Shown here: in pieces, positions 22,611 through 34,600 of the stretch | Numbering within the stretch: position 1 is the stretch's first letter | Layout: every line of letters starts with the position of its first letter | DNA from: Sarcocystis neurona | Lineage: Eukaryota > Apicomplexa > Conoidasida > Eucoccidiorida > Sarcocystidae | Reading direction: 5' to 3' | NCBI GenBank assembly: GCA_000727475.1 | Contig: KL647297.1 | Location: forward strand, 2,871,577 to 2,935,576 | DNA length: 64,000 nt | Translations under genes and position numbers: made by a program | Notes under the pieces: generated by a model | Told to the model about the DNA's origin: nothing | Database searches by the model: none | What the model saw: the letters and a program-made list of their open reading frames with translations, nothing else

Positions 22611-25600
22611 CTGCAGCAACAGCAACAGCAGCACCAGCAGAAACAACAACAACATCAGCGGCGGCAACAGCAAGAGCAGCACAGGACTATGGACGCGAGA
22701 GGAGGCAGATATGCAGGAGCACTTGTAGCGCAAGGAGTAGAAGAACCAGCAGCACTGCACGAAGAGAAGAAAGAGCATCGGGAGCAGCAGCACCAGAACG
22801 ACCAGCTATACCTGTAGCTGCTGAAGCAACGGGAGCAGCACCAACAGCAACAGTAGCAGCAGCACCACCAGCAAATAAAGCACGGCTGCCACTAGCAGCG
22901 GCGACAGCAGCAGCAGAAAACAGAGCAGCATCCAGCTCCACTCGCGGCGAAAGGACTTTTAGTAGCAGCGTCACAACCAAAAGCAGCTCGTCGAAGAGCA
23001 GCGGCAAGAGTAACAGCAGCCGCACAGTCGGCAGCAGCAGCTGGACGCGTAGCAGTGCGAGTGGCATCAAAAAGTACCCCTGCTTCTCCAGAAGAGAGTG
23101 ACGACGCACGCTCCAGGCAGTCCAGGCAATTTCCGCACCATCCGTCTCTTTGAAGAAGTCATCTTTTTCTCCCACCTGCAGCAGCAGCAGCAGGAACAGA
23201 AGTAACCGCAGCAGCAGAAGACGCCGGCGTCGTGACAGCAACAGCAGCAGCTCTCCCAACAGAACCCCCCGCGGACGTGGACCCAGAAGAAGCAACAGCA
23301 GCAGGATAAGCACCAGCATCAGCAATCACTGCACCGGTGCGAGAGTCGCCGCCAACAGGAGTTTACCATGTATGCCTAGCATGCACGACAGCTCTGGTGG
23401 CTCTGACGCGTGCCACACGTGGCGTGTAAATATGTATGCGCATACACGTGTATACATATACATACATACATGTATATGTCACATGCATGTGGATACCACT
23501 TAGCTATTTACGTTTGCCTGCGCACCCTCAGATGCGTATATACACAAACTGTTATCCACTCTGACGTATACGAAGAGAACAACGATCTACATTTCAATGG
23601 GCGCATGCACATTATACAAATACGTGCATAGATATATATATATATATATGGATGCATATGTACGGATATACATATATATATATATATGTACGTATATACA
23701 CATAATGTACATTCATATATATATATATATATCATAAGTACGCACATGTATACAACTGCACTTCTAGGTGTAGTGGCATATAGTACAAAGAGATCGCCTT
23801 GCGTAGACACCATGTCAAAGAGAGAGAAGATCGGGGCGTCGGATCCGGTAACAAGCACGAGCTCTGGCCCCTAGTTGCACACACATGTATAGATATAAAT
23901 ACACGCGAACTATATATATATATATATATGAGACCCCACCCTGCGTGTATGCGCGTCTGTGTAAATGTACACGTGCGTGTGTGTATCCAGGTAGACACAA
24001 CGTACATAGAGTAGACACTCGAATTTGCGCCACACGAGCCAGACCTCTCTCTTCCATAAAAGCCCCTTCCTGAACAAGGTTGCACACACACGTCGTAGGT
24101 AGACGTCGCTCGAGGTGGTTGATGAGATCACGCAAAGAAGGAAACACCTTAGCTCTTTCACAGCTGCAGGCCACCCGCTTCGTCCACGGGAGTTCTGCTG
24201 TTGTTGCAGCGGCACTGCTCCGTTCACCGATCTACCCCGCTGCTGCCGCTCGTGCTGAGGCGAGTCACCTGCCGCTGCTGCTGCACTACAGTCCAACTGC
24301 TGCTACGGTTGATGCTTCTCCGCTGCCGCGGCACGTACATAAGTGTTCACTTCCTCCTAACTTTCACAGAACGCGTGAATAGCCCAAATGCGTGCTGCAA
24401 CACGTAAACGTGTGGATATGTGCTCACTTGGTATGCTTTTGTGTATATCTGTATCTATCTATCTATCTATATATATATATATATATATGCATGTGTGTAC
24501 GTAGGTGGCATGGAGACACAGACATATTGACTTTTAGCTCGGCTTTTCAAGACGTGAAGCACGCCGTAAGAGGCACAACCAGAAAGCCAGCCGGCAACGC
24601 ATTGATGAAGCAGACACTTCTGCTACCGAACAAGTACGTGTGTCTATAGACGCAGGGCAGGCAGTAGAGATGCAGACAGGGAAAAAAGATGCATTGATCA
24701 GGCAAACTCAAAATTGGGACGTACCTCAAAGGCAATTTTGTACCGGAGGTCCACGAGCGGAAGCGTGTAGGGTGCCGCTTGAACGCACGTTGCTAGCTGT
24801 AGTTGCTGCTCTGCCGGTCCCTGCATGCATTGCAGCAGTTTCTGCAACGCAGAGAGAACACTTCGTGATGTTTCACTGAGATTTCTGTTGCGAGAAAATG
24901 CAGCCGTGCTCCCTTCGTTTGAACCTGCAGGGCCGCTTGTTTCGGCCGCAGCAGCGGTAGCACTGTCGGCTGCAATCACGTGACGTCCACATGCAACACC
25001 AGGTCTGGCGGCCGAGGCAGCCGGGTGCCCCTGCGAGAAGAACTGAGTATCACCCACATGAGAAGAAGAAAAAGAACAAAGTACGGCACCTGATGTGCCG
25101 CAAGGTCCTGATGCTGCTGGCTGTTGTTGCAACTGCTTCTCCTGCTTCGCCTGCTGCTGCTGCTTCACTTGCTGGGAAGTGCGTTCTGCGCTCTTGCTGC
25201 GAGACTGCTGCTGTTTCTCGAGTAGCTTCCCCGCTCCGTCTTGAGCATCCGTTAACGCTGGCGCGTTCGATCGTCCTGCTGCCGCTGCTGCTTGCACGTT
25301 CCCTGCTTCTGATGCGGCAGCGTGTCCAGCACTCCCTGCTGCTCTTGCAGTTGCTGCTGCTGCTGCACCGACATCTACACCACTTGGTGTTGCTGCTTCG
25401 GTTTCTCCGGCAGAGAGAAGAGCAAACTCTTTGTTGCCGGGGAAAACAACTTCGCTTTCGTCATCGCTGAGAGAGTCCGCAAACACGAGTGCTGCTTCAT
25501 CAAAATTCAGCAGTCCTGCTGTTCTCTCCTGCCGCAAGACCACGTGCGCCTGCTGGTGCAGCTGTTGCTCTCTGAATATACGTTCACCTTCTTCACACGT

Positions 25601-28600
25601 GGCGCCAGAGGCGTGCCACCGTGCTGTTGTTATTAGTGCGCCTCCGGCTGCTGTTGTTCGTTCTGCTGCCCCTGCTTCAGCAGCTGCTACTTCTTCTGCT
25701 GTTGGCCCTGTGTCTGCAGCCGCAGTGCGCATCGCTGCGGTTGGTTCTGCGTCTGCGGCGGCTGCATCTGCTGCATGTGGGACTGCACGCAATGTCTTTG
25801 CATCCCACAGCGGGGAGACCCAGTGTGAGCTGCTGCCATCTGCTGCAGCAGCTGCTTCGGGCTCGGATCCCGTCACCAGCTCGCCCGGCAGCGATGGCGC
25901 CAGAGAAGTGTGTCTTCCTTTCCTCTCACCGGCGTCGATGTCACTGCAGATGCTACTGCTATTGCACTGTTTCTCCATGCCGCTACCAGAAGAACAACCG
26001 CTGCTTGAGCGGTTAAAACTGCCCTTGTTGGTAGGGATGCTGCTGCTCCTGCTGGTGCCACCACTGCTGCTAGGGCGGCGGCTGCCGCTGCAGCTGCTCC
26101 AGCCGTTGCTGCTGCTGGTGCTGCTGCCGTCGCTCCTGCTGCTGCTGCAGTTGTCACTCCCTTCCTCGCTGAGGTTGCCTGCTGCACGTTCCTGGAGGAT
26201 GTCGACCCCACGCACGAGGAAGCGGCTCTTCACCTGCAGCAGCAGCAGCTCGATCTCAGCAGGTGACCAACCTGCAAGAGCAGGAGTACCACGAGCAGTC
26301 ACAGCCGCTGCAGCAGCATCATCAGTGGCAGCAGTTCCAGCCGCACTATTAGAGATGCGGTGCACAGCAACAATTTTCCTGCCACGCAGACGTTGCGGTC
26401 CCTTGTCGTTGATGCTGCCACGGTGATATTGCTTCTGCCCCGGCTGCTCCTTTAGAAGCAGACGCAGCAACTCTCCGTACACCTCAAGTGTGGCTGCGCC
26501 GCCGTGTTTCGCTACCGTAGCCGCTGTGGGGCCTTCCCAGTCGAAGACACAGCATGCAGCAAACACACGCAGCAGATCAAGTTTGCTGCTGTTGCTGCTA
26601 CTGGTGCACCACCCTTTCGAGCGTATGCTGCTGCTGCTGCTGATGCTGCTGTTTTCCAGCGCGGCACCGCGGCTGCTGTCGCTATCGCTGCCGGCGCTGC
26701 TGCTGATCCCCCTGGTGTTGAGTAGCGGCGTTCTTCCTTTCCTCCTGCTGCTGTTTCTGGTGCGGTTACCAAGAGGACGCGGCTGCTGCAGCAGGGAGAC
26801 CGCCGCAGGAGAGGCAGCAAGTGCCTGCAGCAACGCTAGCGCGATGAACTGCTTCTCCCCCTTTTTCGTCCCTGCAGTGTCATGACGCGGCGTTATCTTC
26901 TCTTCGCAACGAACTTCCCACAAGCACACAGCAGCAATAAGCTTGAATAACTCACTCGCCGGAAAATGTGGCACCCACCCTCCTGCTGCTGCAATCTGTG
27001 CTGCTCCTGTTGCATCTGCTGCTGGTGTGTGCACTTCCATTCCTGTATCTACTTTTGTTTGGTTTTGTCTGCTTTCTGCTGCTGCTGCCGCAGCATTCCT
27101 TGCCGCTGCTGAACCTCCATCCGCTGCCGCTGGTGCTGTCCCCGCTGCCGTTGGTGCTGCTGCTTCTGCCGCCGCTGGTGCTGCTGCATCCGCTGCCGCT
27201 GGTGCTGCTGCATCCGCTGCCGCTGGTGCTGCTGCATCCGCTGCTGCTGTTGCAGGATCCCCTGTCTCTGCTGATGCTGCCCCTGCACGTGCGCCGTAGA
27301 GCCTGTCTGAAAAGGATGCTGTTCGTTCAGAGAGCGCGCAGCTGGAAAGAGAGGCAGCTGCTGCAGCAGCAGCGGCAGGAGAACCCGGAGGGGCACCGCA
27401 GACAACGTCCGGTGCAGGTGCAGCAAGTGAAGCACCCACATACGACGCAGCAGGCACGTAACCACCGGCAACAGCAGAAGGAGCAGGCGTGCCAGCACCG
27501 CCAGAATGAGCAGACGGAGCGCGCTTGGCGCCAGCAGCAGCATCTGCAGCAGCAGAAACGGCAGGGAGTGCAGCAGCAGCAGCGGCAGGAGGCAAGCGAC
27601 CACTGGGTTGAAGAAGGGCCGCCGAAAAGGGCAGAAAGAAGACGTGATGGAAAATAGCAGCAAGAAGCGCGTTGCTGCTCTCTCTCATTTCTAGATTCGT
27701 GGTGGTAGTAGTGCAGCCAAGCCTGACCAAAGCGAACGCAGCGCTCGTTAACGCAGACACAGGCGATTCTATGGGAGCAGGCAGCAACGCGGCGCAGGCA
27801 GCAGCAAGGGATGAGCCTGCAGCGATCGACAGCCACTCCCCCGCGGCAGCAGCAGCAGACACTGGTGTTTCCTTTTTCGCAGTTCTTCTACCGAAGAACC
27901 GCCGTGCGGGATGTGAACCGTCCTGCTGCTCGAACACGCTGCTGGTGCTGCTGCTGGCGCGCGTGCGGCTGCTGTCAAGGCTCAAGTCATTGCTGCCGCT
28001 GAGGTCGGCGCCGTCCTTACTGCTGTTATTACGCTCTTCGAAGAAGCTGCAGTTCTCGCTGCACCTGCTTCTGCGTGTGCGACTACTGTTGCTAAAGAGG
28101 GTGTAAGTGCCGCTGCTGCAATTGCCGTTGCCACTGCTCGCCTCGCTGCTACTGGTGCTGCTTCTGCAGGGGAAGCAGCGAAGCAGCTGCGTGACAGCAA
28201 AGCGCAGAAGTAAAAAGTCGCGGCAACCAGCCCGTCCCCACAGGTCTATCACCCAACACCAGAACAGCAGCTGCTGGTGTCGCGCCGGCTGTGCAGCAAC
28301 GGATCGTGCTGTCGCTGTTGAAGTCACTGCTAATGCTGCTACCCCTGGTAGTCGACTTTCTGACGCTGAGGGAGCTGCTGCTATTGCGCTGGGGGTGCCG
28401 TTGGCTACTGGTGTTGCTGCTAGTGCGGCAGCTTTAGCAGATGGCACAGCTGCTGCTATTGCGTCGCCGCGGTCCTCGCGCCGTTGTTGCTGCTGCAGGT
28501 AATAATCTGGCTGGTGTTGTTCCTGTTGGCAAAGCGCTCCCGGTTGCTGCTGTTGCTGCTCCGGGGGATCGTCTGGCTGCTGCTGTTGTTGTTGTAGCCG

Positions 28601-31600
28601 CAGTGCGTGTTCCTGTTGGAAGGGAGTGTCGCCTGCTGCTGCCGCTGCACCAGAGCAGCACTCGTGGATGGCGTCGCCCAGAGTTCTGAGCCGCTGCCAC
28701 AGCGTAGTGCCGAAGAAGAACTGCTGTGGCCCATGCCTTCCGCTGTTGGCCTTTCCCGCTGCGACGGCAGCAGATGCAGCAGCCGCAGCACGCATTTCCA
28801 GGAGCAGCAGTCCCTCGGCAGCTAGCAGCAACAGGAGCGGAGAAGACGCTGCAGCAGATGCGCTCGGCAGTCGCCAACACAGCTGCACCCACAAACGATC
28901 TCGCAGTATCTCAAAGTTACCTGCAGCAGCTGCTACCACGTCCTTTCCTGCTGCTGCTTCTCCTTCTCCTCCGCCTACCGCCGCTGCGGCGTCTGGCCAC
29001 GTCGGAGAAGCGAAGGGCGCAGGCTGGGTCGACGCTGCTCCTGCGTCCCAGGGGACAGCAGCAACTACGGCAGCAGCAGTCGCGGCAGCAGCAGCAGCAA
29101 GCGGCCACATGCGGAAGGCGGCAAAGACTTTTACAATATCACTGAGAGAGTAGGAGGGGACTTGCTGCGCGAGGTGAAGCGTCAACGGGCGCAGGAGCGC
29201 GTGCACACGCTGGACAGCAGCAGCAGCAGCAGGAGCGACAGTCGCACTCCTCACGAACTGAGCGGAGCAAAGCAGCAGCAGAGTCACCTGTGAGGGAGTC
29301 CACCCTGGAGTCAGCAACACCCCACACAATAGCGTTTAATAGGAGAACAACAGCAGAGCATGAATGCGAGAGAGAAGGGAGCCGTACACCTACAGGTGTG
29401 TGTGTCTCTAGAGAGAGAGAGAAAATGAACTGTTCGGAGTAGATACATTAAAGAAACTTTGAAAAGTGGCTGTAGGGTCAAGATAAAGCAAAACGACAAT
29501 AACTCTGGTACAGGAAGCCAAAAAGAGAGACGTCGAAGAAAGCAGGGCGCGCACGGAATTGAACCATGAACCTGCCGATCTGCAGTCGGCCGCTCTACCA
29601 TTGAGCTACACACCCGCGTCGGCCCTCCCGAACTTTTTGCTAACATGTAGAAGGACGGTAATTGCCTCCGAATCGTCACAATAAAAAGAATTAATCCCAA
29701 GCAATAAACAGAGAAATGCGTAGGAATGTGATGTCGTGCTGCTGCGGGGCGGAGCAGACCGAACACACTGAGATCGTACGCCTACGTCGAGGTGTATATA
29801 CACCTCAGGAGCGGAGAACGGCACAGCAATCAGAGACTGGCGCACCAGAGGTATTCTCCTAATGTTTTCTTTTGGCTAAGGAAGTATCACTTGTCCTAAC
29901 CAGAACATTACTACAATATTTCGCTGGACAGGATCCAGGCACCAGGGACGCATGCAGCGTGGCAGGCTTTGTACTCGCGTCAAAAAGTTATCTTTTCGTA
30001 TGTACCCGCCTTTCTTGGGAAAAATTATTCCGCAGGCTACTCCTCCTTCTACGCATGTGTATATACGAATACCTGGGATACACATTTGAGGACAATGGAC
30101 AGACAGCATACACACAGCTACGCCTGGCAAAAACAGCCACCTTAACCTACCTACATGTATACATATATACATACACATATATATACATATAGAGAGAATG
30201 AGAGCGTGAGAACTCGGGTGAATAGGAAAGCGGAAGAGATTCACATATCTGCAAGTATATCTTGACCCATCCATATGTATACTGTTGCGCCGCTCCACGT
30301 ACACACACATACGTAAGCATTATACTGTTGAGACACCGTATGTGTGTAGCCCTACACAGGTGTATATCTACATATCGTTGTACGCTATCTCACTCTGTGA
30401 CAATGACCACGTGTGTAAGACATCTCCGTAGACGTAGAAGAGATATTTACCTTCAAAGCAGCTGACTTCGCTTCCGTATCGTTTTCCGCCACCCGCAGCA
30501 GAAGTCGCAGCAGTCAAAAAAGGTAACTTTTTCCATCGTGTCTCATCGAACTGAGGATCGGGTAGCGTCCACTCTTCCCGCAGATTCCACCTAGCCAATC
30601 CTTCGCCTCCTCCTGTTCTTCCTCCCCACGTATCCGCTGCGGCGCTTCTTCTTCTTCGTACTCCTCCTGCTTCTGCCGCTTCTGCTTCTGCTAGAACGGC
30701 AGGTACGTGAAGTCTGTTGGTGATTGCAAGCATCACAGCTGCGTAGAGCTGCATGGCGAGGTCGCTGTCGCTACTGCTGTTCTCCGCCGAGGCGCCGGCA
30801 CAAACGGCGGAGCCGCGTCGCAGAGTCGCTGCTGCTTCCGCTGCAGCAGCCGCAGCGACAGCAGCCGCGACAGAGGAGAGCTCCGCAACACGCTGTCCGC
30901 TGGAAGAGATTGCTGCAGCAGCAGCAGCAGGCGCAGGTATAGACAAAGCAGCGGAGGAAGCAGCGAGAGCAGCAGCAGAAGCACTGGGAGGGGGGCCGAG
31001 TGCTAGCAGTCCTTCGACAAGAAGGATGAGATCGCGTGGCTTCGCAGCAGCCGCTTGCTGCAGACATCGCAGCAGCAGCAGCGTCAGCAGCACTTCTTGC
31101 TCCGTGTGCTGCTGGCGGAACGAAGACGGTCCACCGGTAACAGAGGCACTTGCTGTTCGTCTTGAGCGCTCCTGCCGTGTGGTATCAAAGTCTTGCAGCT
31201 CCACCTGCTGAAGCAGATGATGCGGATGCCGCGGCCGCGACTTCTGCTGCTGCTGTTGATGCGGATGCTCTTGCTGCTGCTGGTGCGACAAGCTTTTGCG
31301 ATGCAGGGCATACTGCTGGGAAGGTCCTGGCCACTGCAGAAGTAGCGGCACGGCAGTTGGCAGCAAAATTGTTGCTGGTGCTGCTGCTGGCGCAGAGACA
31401 GACCTGCTGCCGCCGCAAGCTACAGCGCCTAAGAACTGTGACTCTGCTCCTGCGATTTTCTGTTGGAACAGCGACAGTGCCTCGATCTGCTGTGAATCCT
31501 CACCTTGCCCCTGCAGCTGTTCTTCTCGCTGCTGTACTGAAAGTTGCTGCTGTTCCTGCACCACGTACGGCGGATATGAACGCTGCAAGTGCTGCTGCTG

Positions 31601-34600
31601 CCGTTGCTGTTGCACTTGCTTGACTTTCTCGTAGTGCACTTGCTGCTGCTGTTGCTGTTGCTGAAGTTGCCCCTGGTGCTGCGTATCTTGGTGCTGTAGG
31701 CCTCGCTGCCGTTGGACGTGCCCCTGGTGTTGCGGCTCGCGGTAACGCGCCTGAAGAATGCTGAACGCAGCGAAGCATAGAGAAAGTGCCTGGGGCCCTA
31801 GGTGTCTGTCTGCTGGAGGGCCCAGTATAATCCTTTCCATCTTGCTGCTGCAGTTGGTGCTGCTGCTGCTGTTGCTGTTGAGGAGGAGAAGGCTGCCTGT
31901 TTTACGTGGCAGCAGGCAAGCCAGGAGCTCGCGTCCAAGCAGCGTCAGCAGCTCCCGATCTCGCGACAAGGCAATAAGAGCAACAGCCGGTGCAGCGGAA
32001 GCAACACCAGTGACAGAGGCAGCAGGATCTGCAGCAGCAACGCGAAGAGGAGCGGCAGCGGCAGCAAAACCGGTGGCAGGCCGAGCAGTAGGACAGCTGG
32101 CAGCGGGAACACATGCAGCAGGGTACGACGCAGAAACAGCAGCAGCGGGCCGCGCCGCATCAGCGGCAACCGCAGCAGCAGCTCCCGATGCACCCGCAGC
32201 GTGAAAACGCGTAACTGTTGCGACAGCAGCAGGACCAGGAGCAGCAGCAGCAGGGAAGGAGGACGTAGTTGCTTCATCTGCTACGAGGTTGGGGCAGAGA
32301 GGAGGGGCAGCAGCTGCTGCTGCAGGAAGGCGATTCGACAACGTGAGAAGCGTCGACATTACCGCGCACAGAGCCTGCGTCGCAGCAGCAACGGCAGAGG
32401 CAACACCAGCAGCCGAGGCAGCAACGCAGAAGTTGGAAGAGAGAGGAACAGAGAGGAAGACTGGCGCAAGTAGCCTTCTGCTGTTGTTGCCCAGGCCTAG
32501 AATTCTCCATATAATATATATATAGAGAGACATATATATATATATATAGATAGATAGATAGGCATCTCTGTCCCACACGTGACTGTACGTGTGCACACGT
32601 GTCTACACCGACAAATATTACTGTATATATTTATACGTATGTATACGTTTACGTGTATGCTTAAACATAGATTTATACATATATATATATATATAGGGAG
32701 AGAGAGAGTTCTACGTGTGACTGCCGAGGAATTCATTAGGCAGAAGTGAGTGTTCGTATCGAGTACTGGGACGTACACGCAGACAGAGACAAAGATAGCC
32801 AAGTGCAGCTTCAAAGCCAGAAGTCTCTTTTAAACGGTGTTGCCCTTCGTTTGTTTCACTAGAGCTCGAGCAGCAAGAAGAAGAAAGCAACGGCAGCCGT
32901 GTGGAAGTAAGAGCCGCATTAATCCGAGCCGGCCGACACAGACAGAAAAAGAGAGAGAGAAAGACGGTCGTCCTTGTAGGTGACTATACAGCAAGCTGGT
33001 ATCAGCAGCAGGCATCAGCAGCAGGCATAAGCAGCAGGCATGAGCAGCAGGCATGAGCAGCAGGCATCAGCAGCAGGCATGAGCAGCAGGCATCAGCAGC
33101 AGCAGCAGCAAGCGGCCCCGTGGTGCACGAGCAGCAGCACCATCTCCGCAGAAGCACTCGGGGCAGTAATAAGAGAACAGCCTTCACTAGCAGCCACAGC
33201 AGCAGCAGCGTCAAGACGACCGCCCGGCGGCACCCACAGGAGCCCCCGAATACTCTGCAGCAACAACGGCACCAGCACGTCAGATGCAGCAGGTACACGA
33301 CAAGCAGCAGCTCCTCCGTTCCCGCCAGCTGCTGCAACGCCGACATACGCAGCAACACGTGGTGCTGTGCAGATTCCTCCGGCAGCAGCAGACGAGCATC
33401 ATCAGGGAAATAGAGTCGCTGGGGCGTACAAATACCAGAGCAGTTCGCTGGACACCGGCCGGCGCGTGAAACACCGGCCGGCGCGTGAAACACATTTGTC
33501 GCGCCTGAAGAGAACCGCAGCAGCAACTTTTCAACCCCGAAAGTGGGCAGCAAAATGCAGCAGATCGAGAGAAGCTTTCTCCCTCTCTCTCCATATGTAT
33601 CTGTCTCACAGAGCCGACGCTGCTGAAGGAGGAGAGGTACATGCAGGCGCATGAGGACGTCGAGCCGCGCTTGCTACAGACACCTCTGCACTGCATACAT
33701 TCTACGTCGCGAGACGCATGACACACGAGTCTCTACAGAAAGAAAAAGGCACCGCCGCGGAACTGTGAGCAGCAACAGCAGCAGGGGTAGCGAACCAAGT
33801 GTCGGAAGCAAGCAAAGCATGCAAGACGTCGCCGGAGAAAGCCGCGTGCAGTCGCAGCGGTGGAGGAAGCATGACCGCAACACAGGGAAGTGATGCACAC
33901 ACACAGAGACTGCGTAGATACCCACACGTATCCCCCTGTTTTGGCTGCTGCCTCGCGTACCTTGCTGCTGCCGTGCGGCCTGCTGTCGCCTGGGAGTATG
34001 AGTAGTGTGGGAATTTCTACAGCTTCCACATTCTAAGAATAAGGTGGAAGTGCGCAGAGGGTTGATACAACGGCGAAGAAGTCGTATCTTTGCTGCGTGC
34101 CTCCCGTTCGCCCTGGTGGTCACAACTGCTGCTGCCAGTGCTGTTATGGGGATCCTTACCGCTGCTCCTTCTACATCCCTACTTCTCCTATGCTGCTACG
34201 GCTGCTAATTCCACCGCTGCCGGTGCGGGTCGTGTGGCTGCTACTGCTGCTGTGCCGCCACTTGTAGATGCTCCTGCTGCTGCTCTCGCTGTGAATGCTC
34301 GCGCCGCTGCTGGGGCTGCTGGGCTTGCGCTCAGTCTGTTGCTACTCCTTCTTCTGTTACTGCTGCTGCCTCTTCACCTTTTACTGCTACTGCTGCTGTT
34401 CTACACTCTGTTGCTGCCGCTTCGTTTGCTACTCCGATTGTCGTCACCCTCGTTCCTGCTGCTGTGTACGCACTGCTACGGATTTCTCTGTTTCCCTGTC
34501 CTTGATGCTGCTGCTGCTCTTTCGAAGCCGCTCTCGCCACTCCTGCCGCTCGTCTGGCTAGTGTGACGCTTCCCAAGGGTGCTGCTGCTGCTGCGAGGGC

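Noticed and set aside
22687..23325. Leu-rich C terminus read straight through on the minus strand
   Set aside because: Splicing at 23,078/22,610 restores a complete RAP motif in phase, whereas the read-through gives only CTG-encoded Leu runs.
29304..29329. ATG at 29,329 as the start of a separate gene
   Set aside because: An acceptor at 29,305 matches the phase of the upstream donor at 30,451, and the sequence before it is intron-like.
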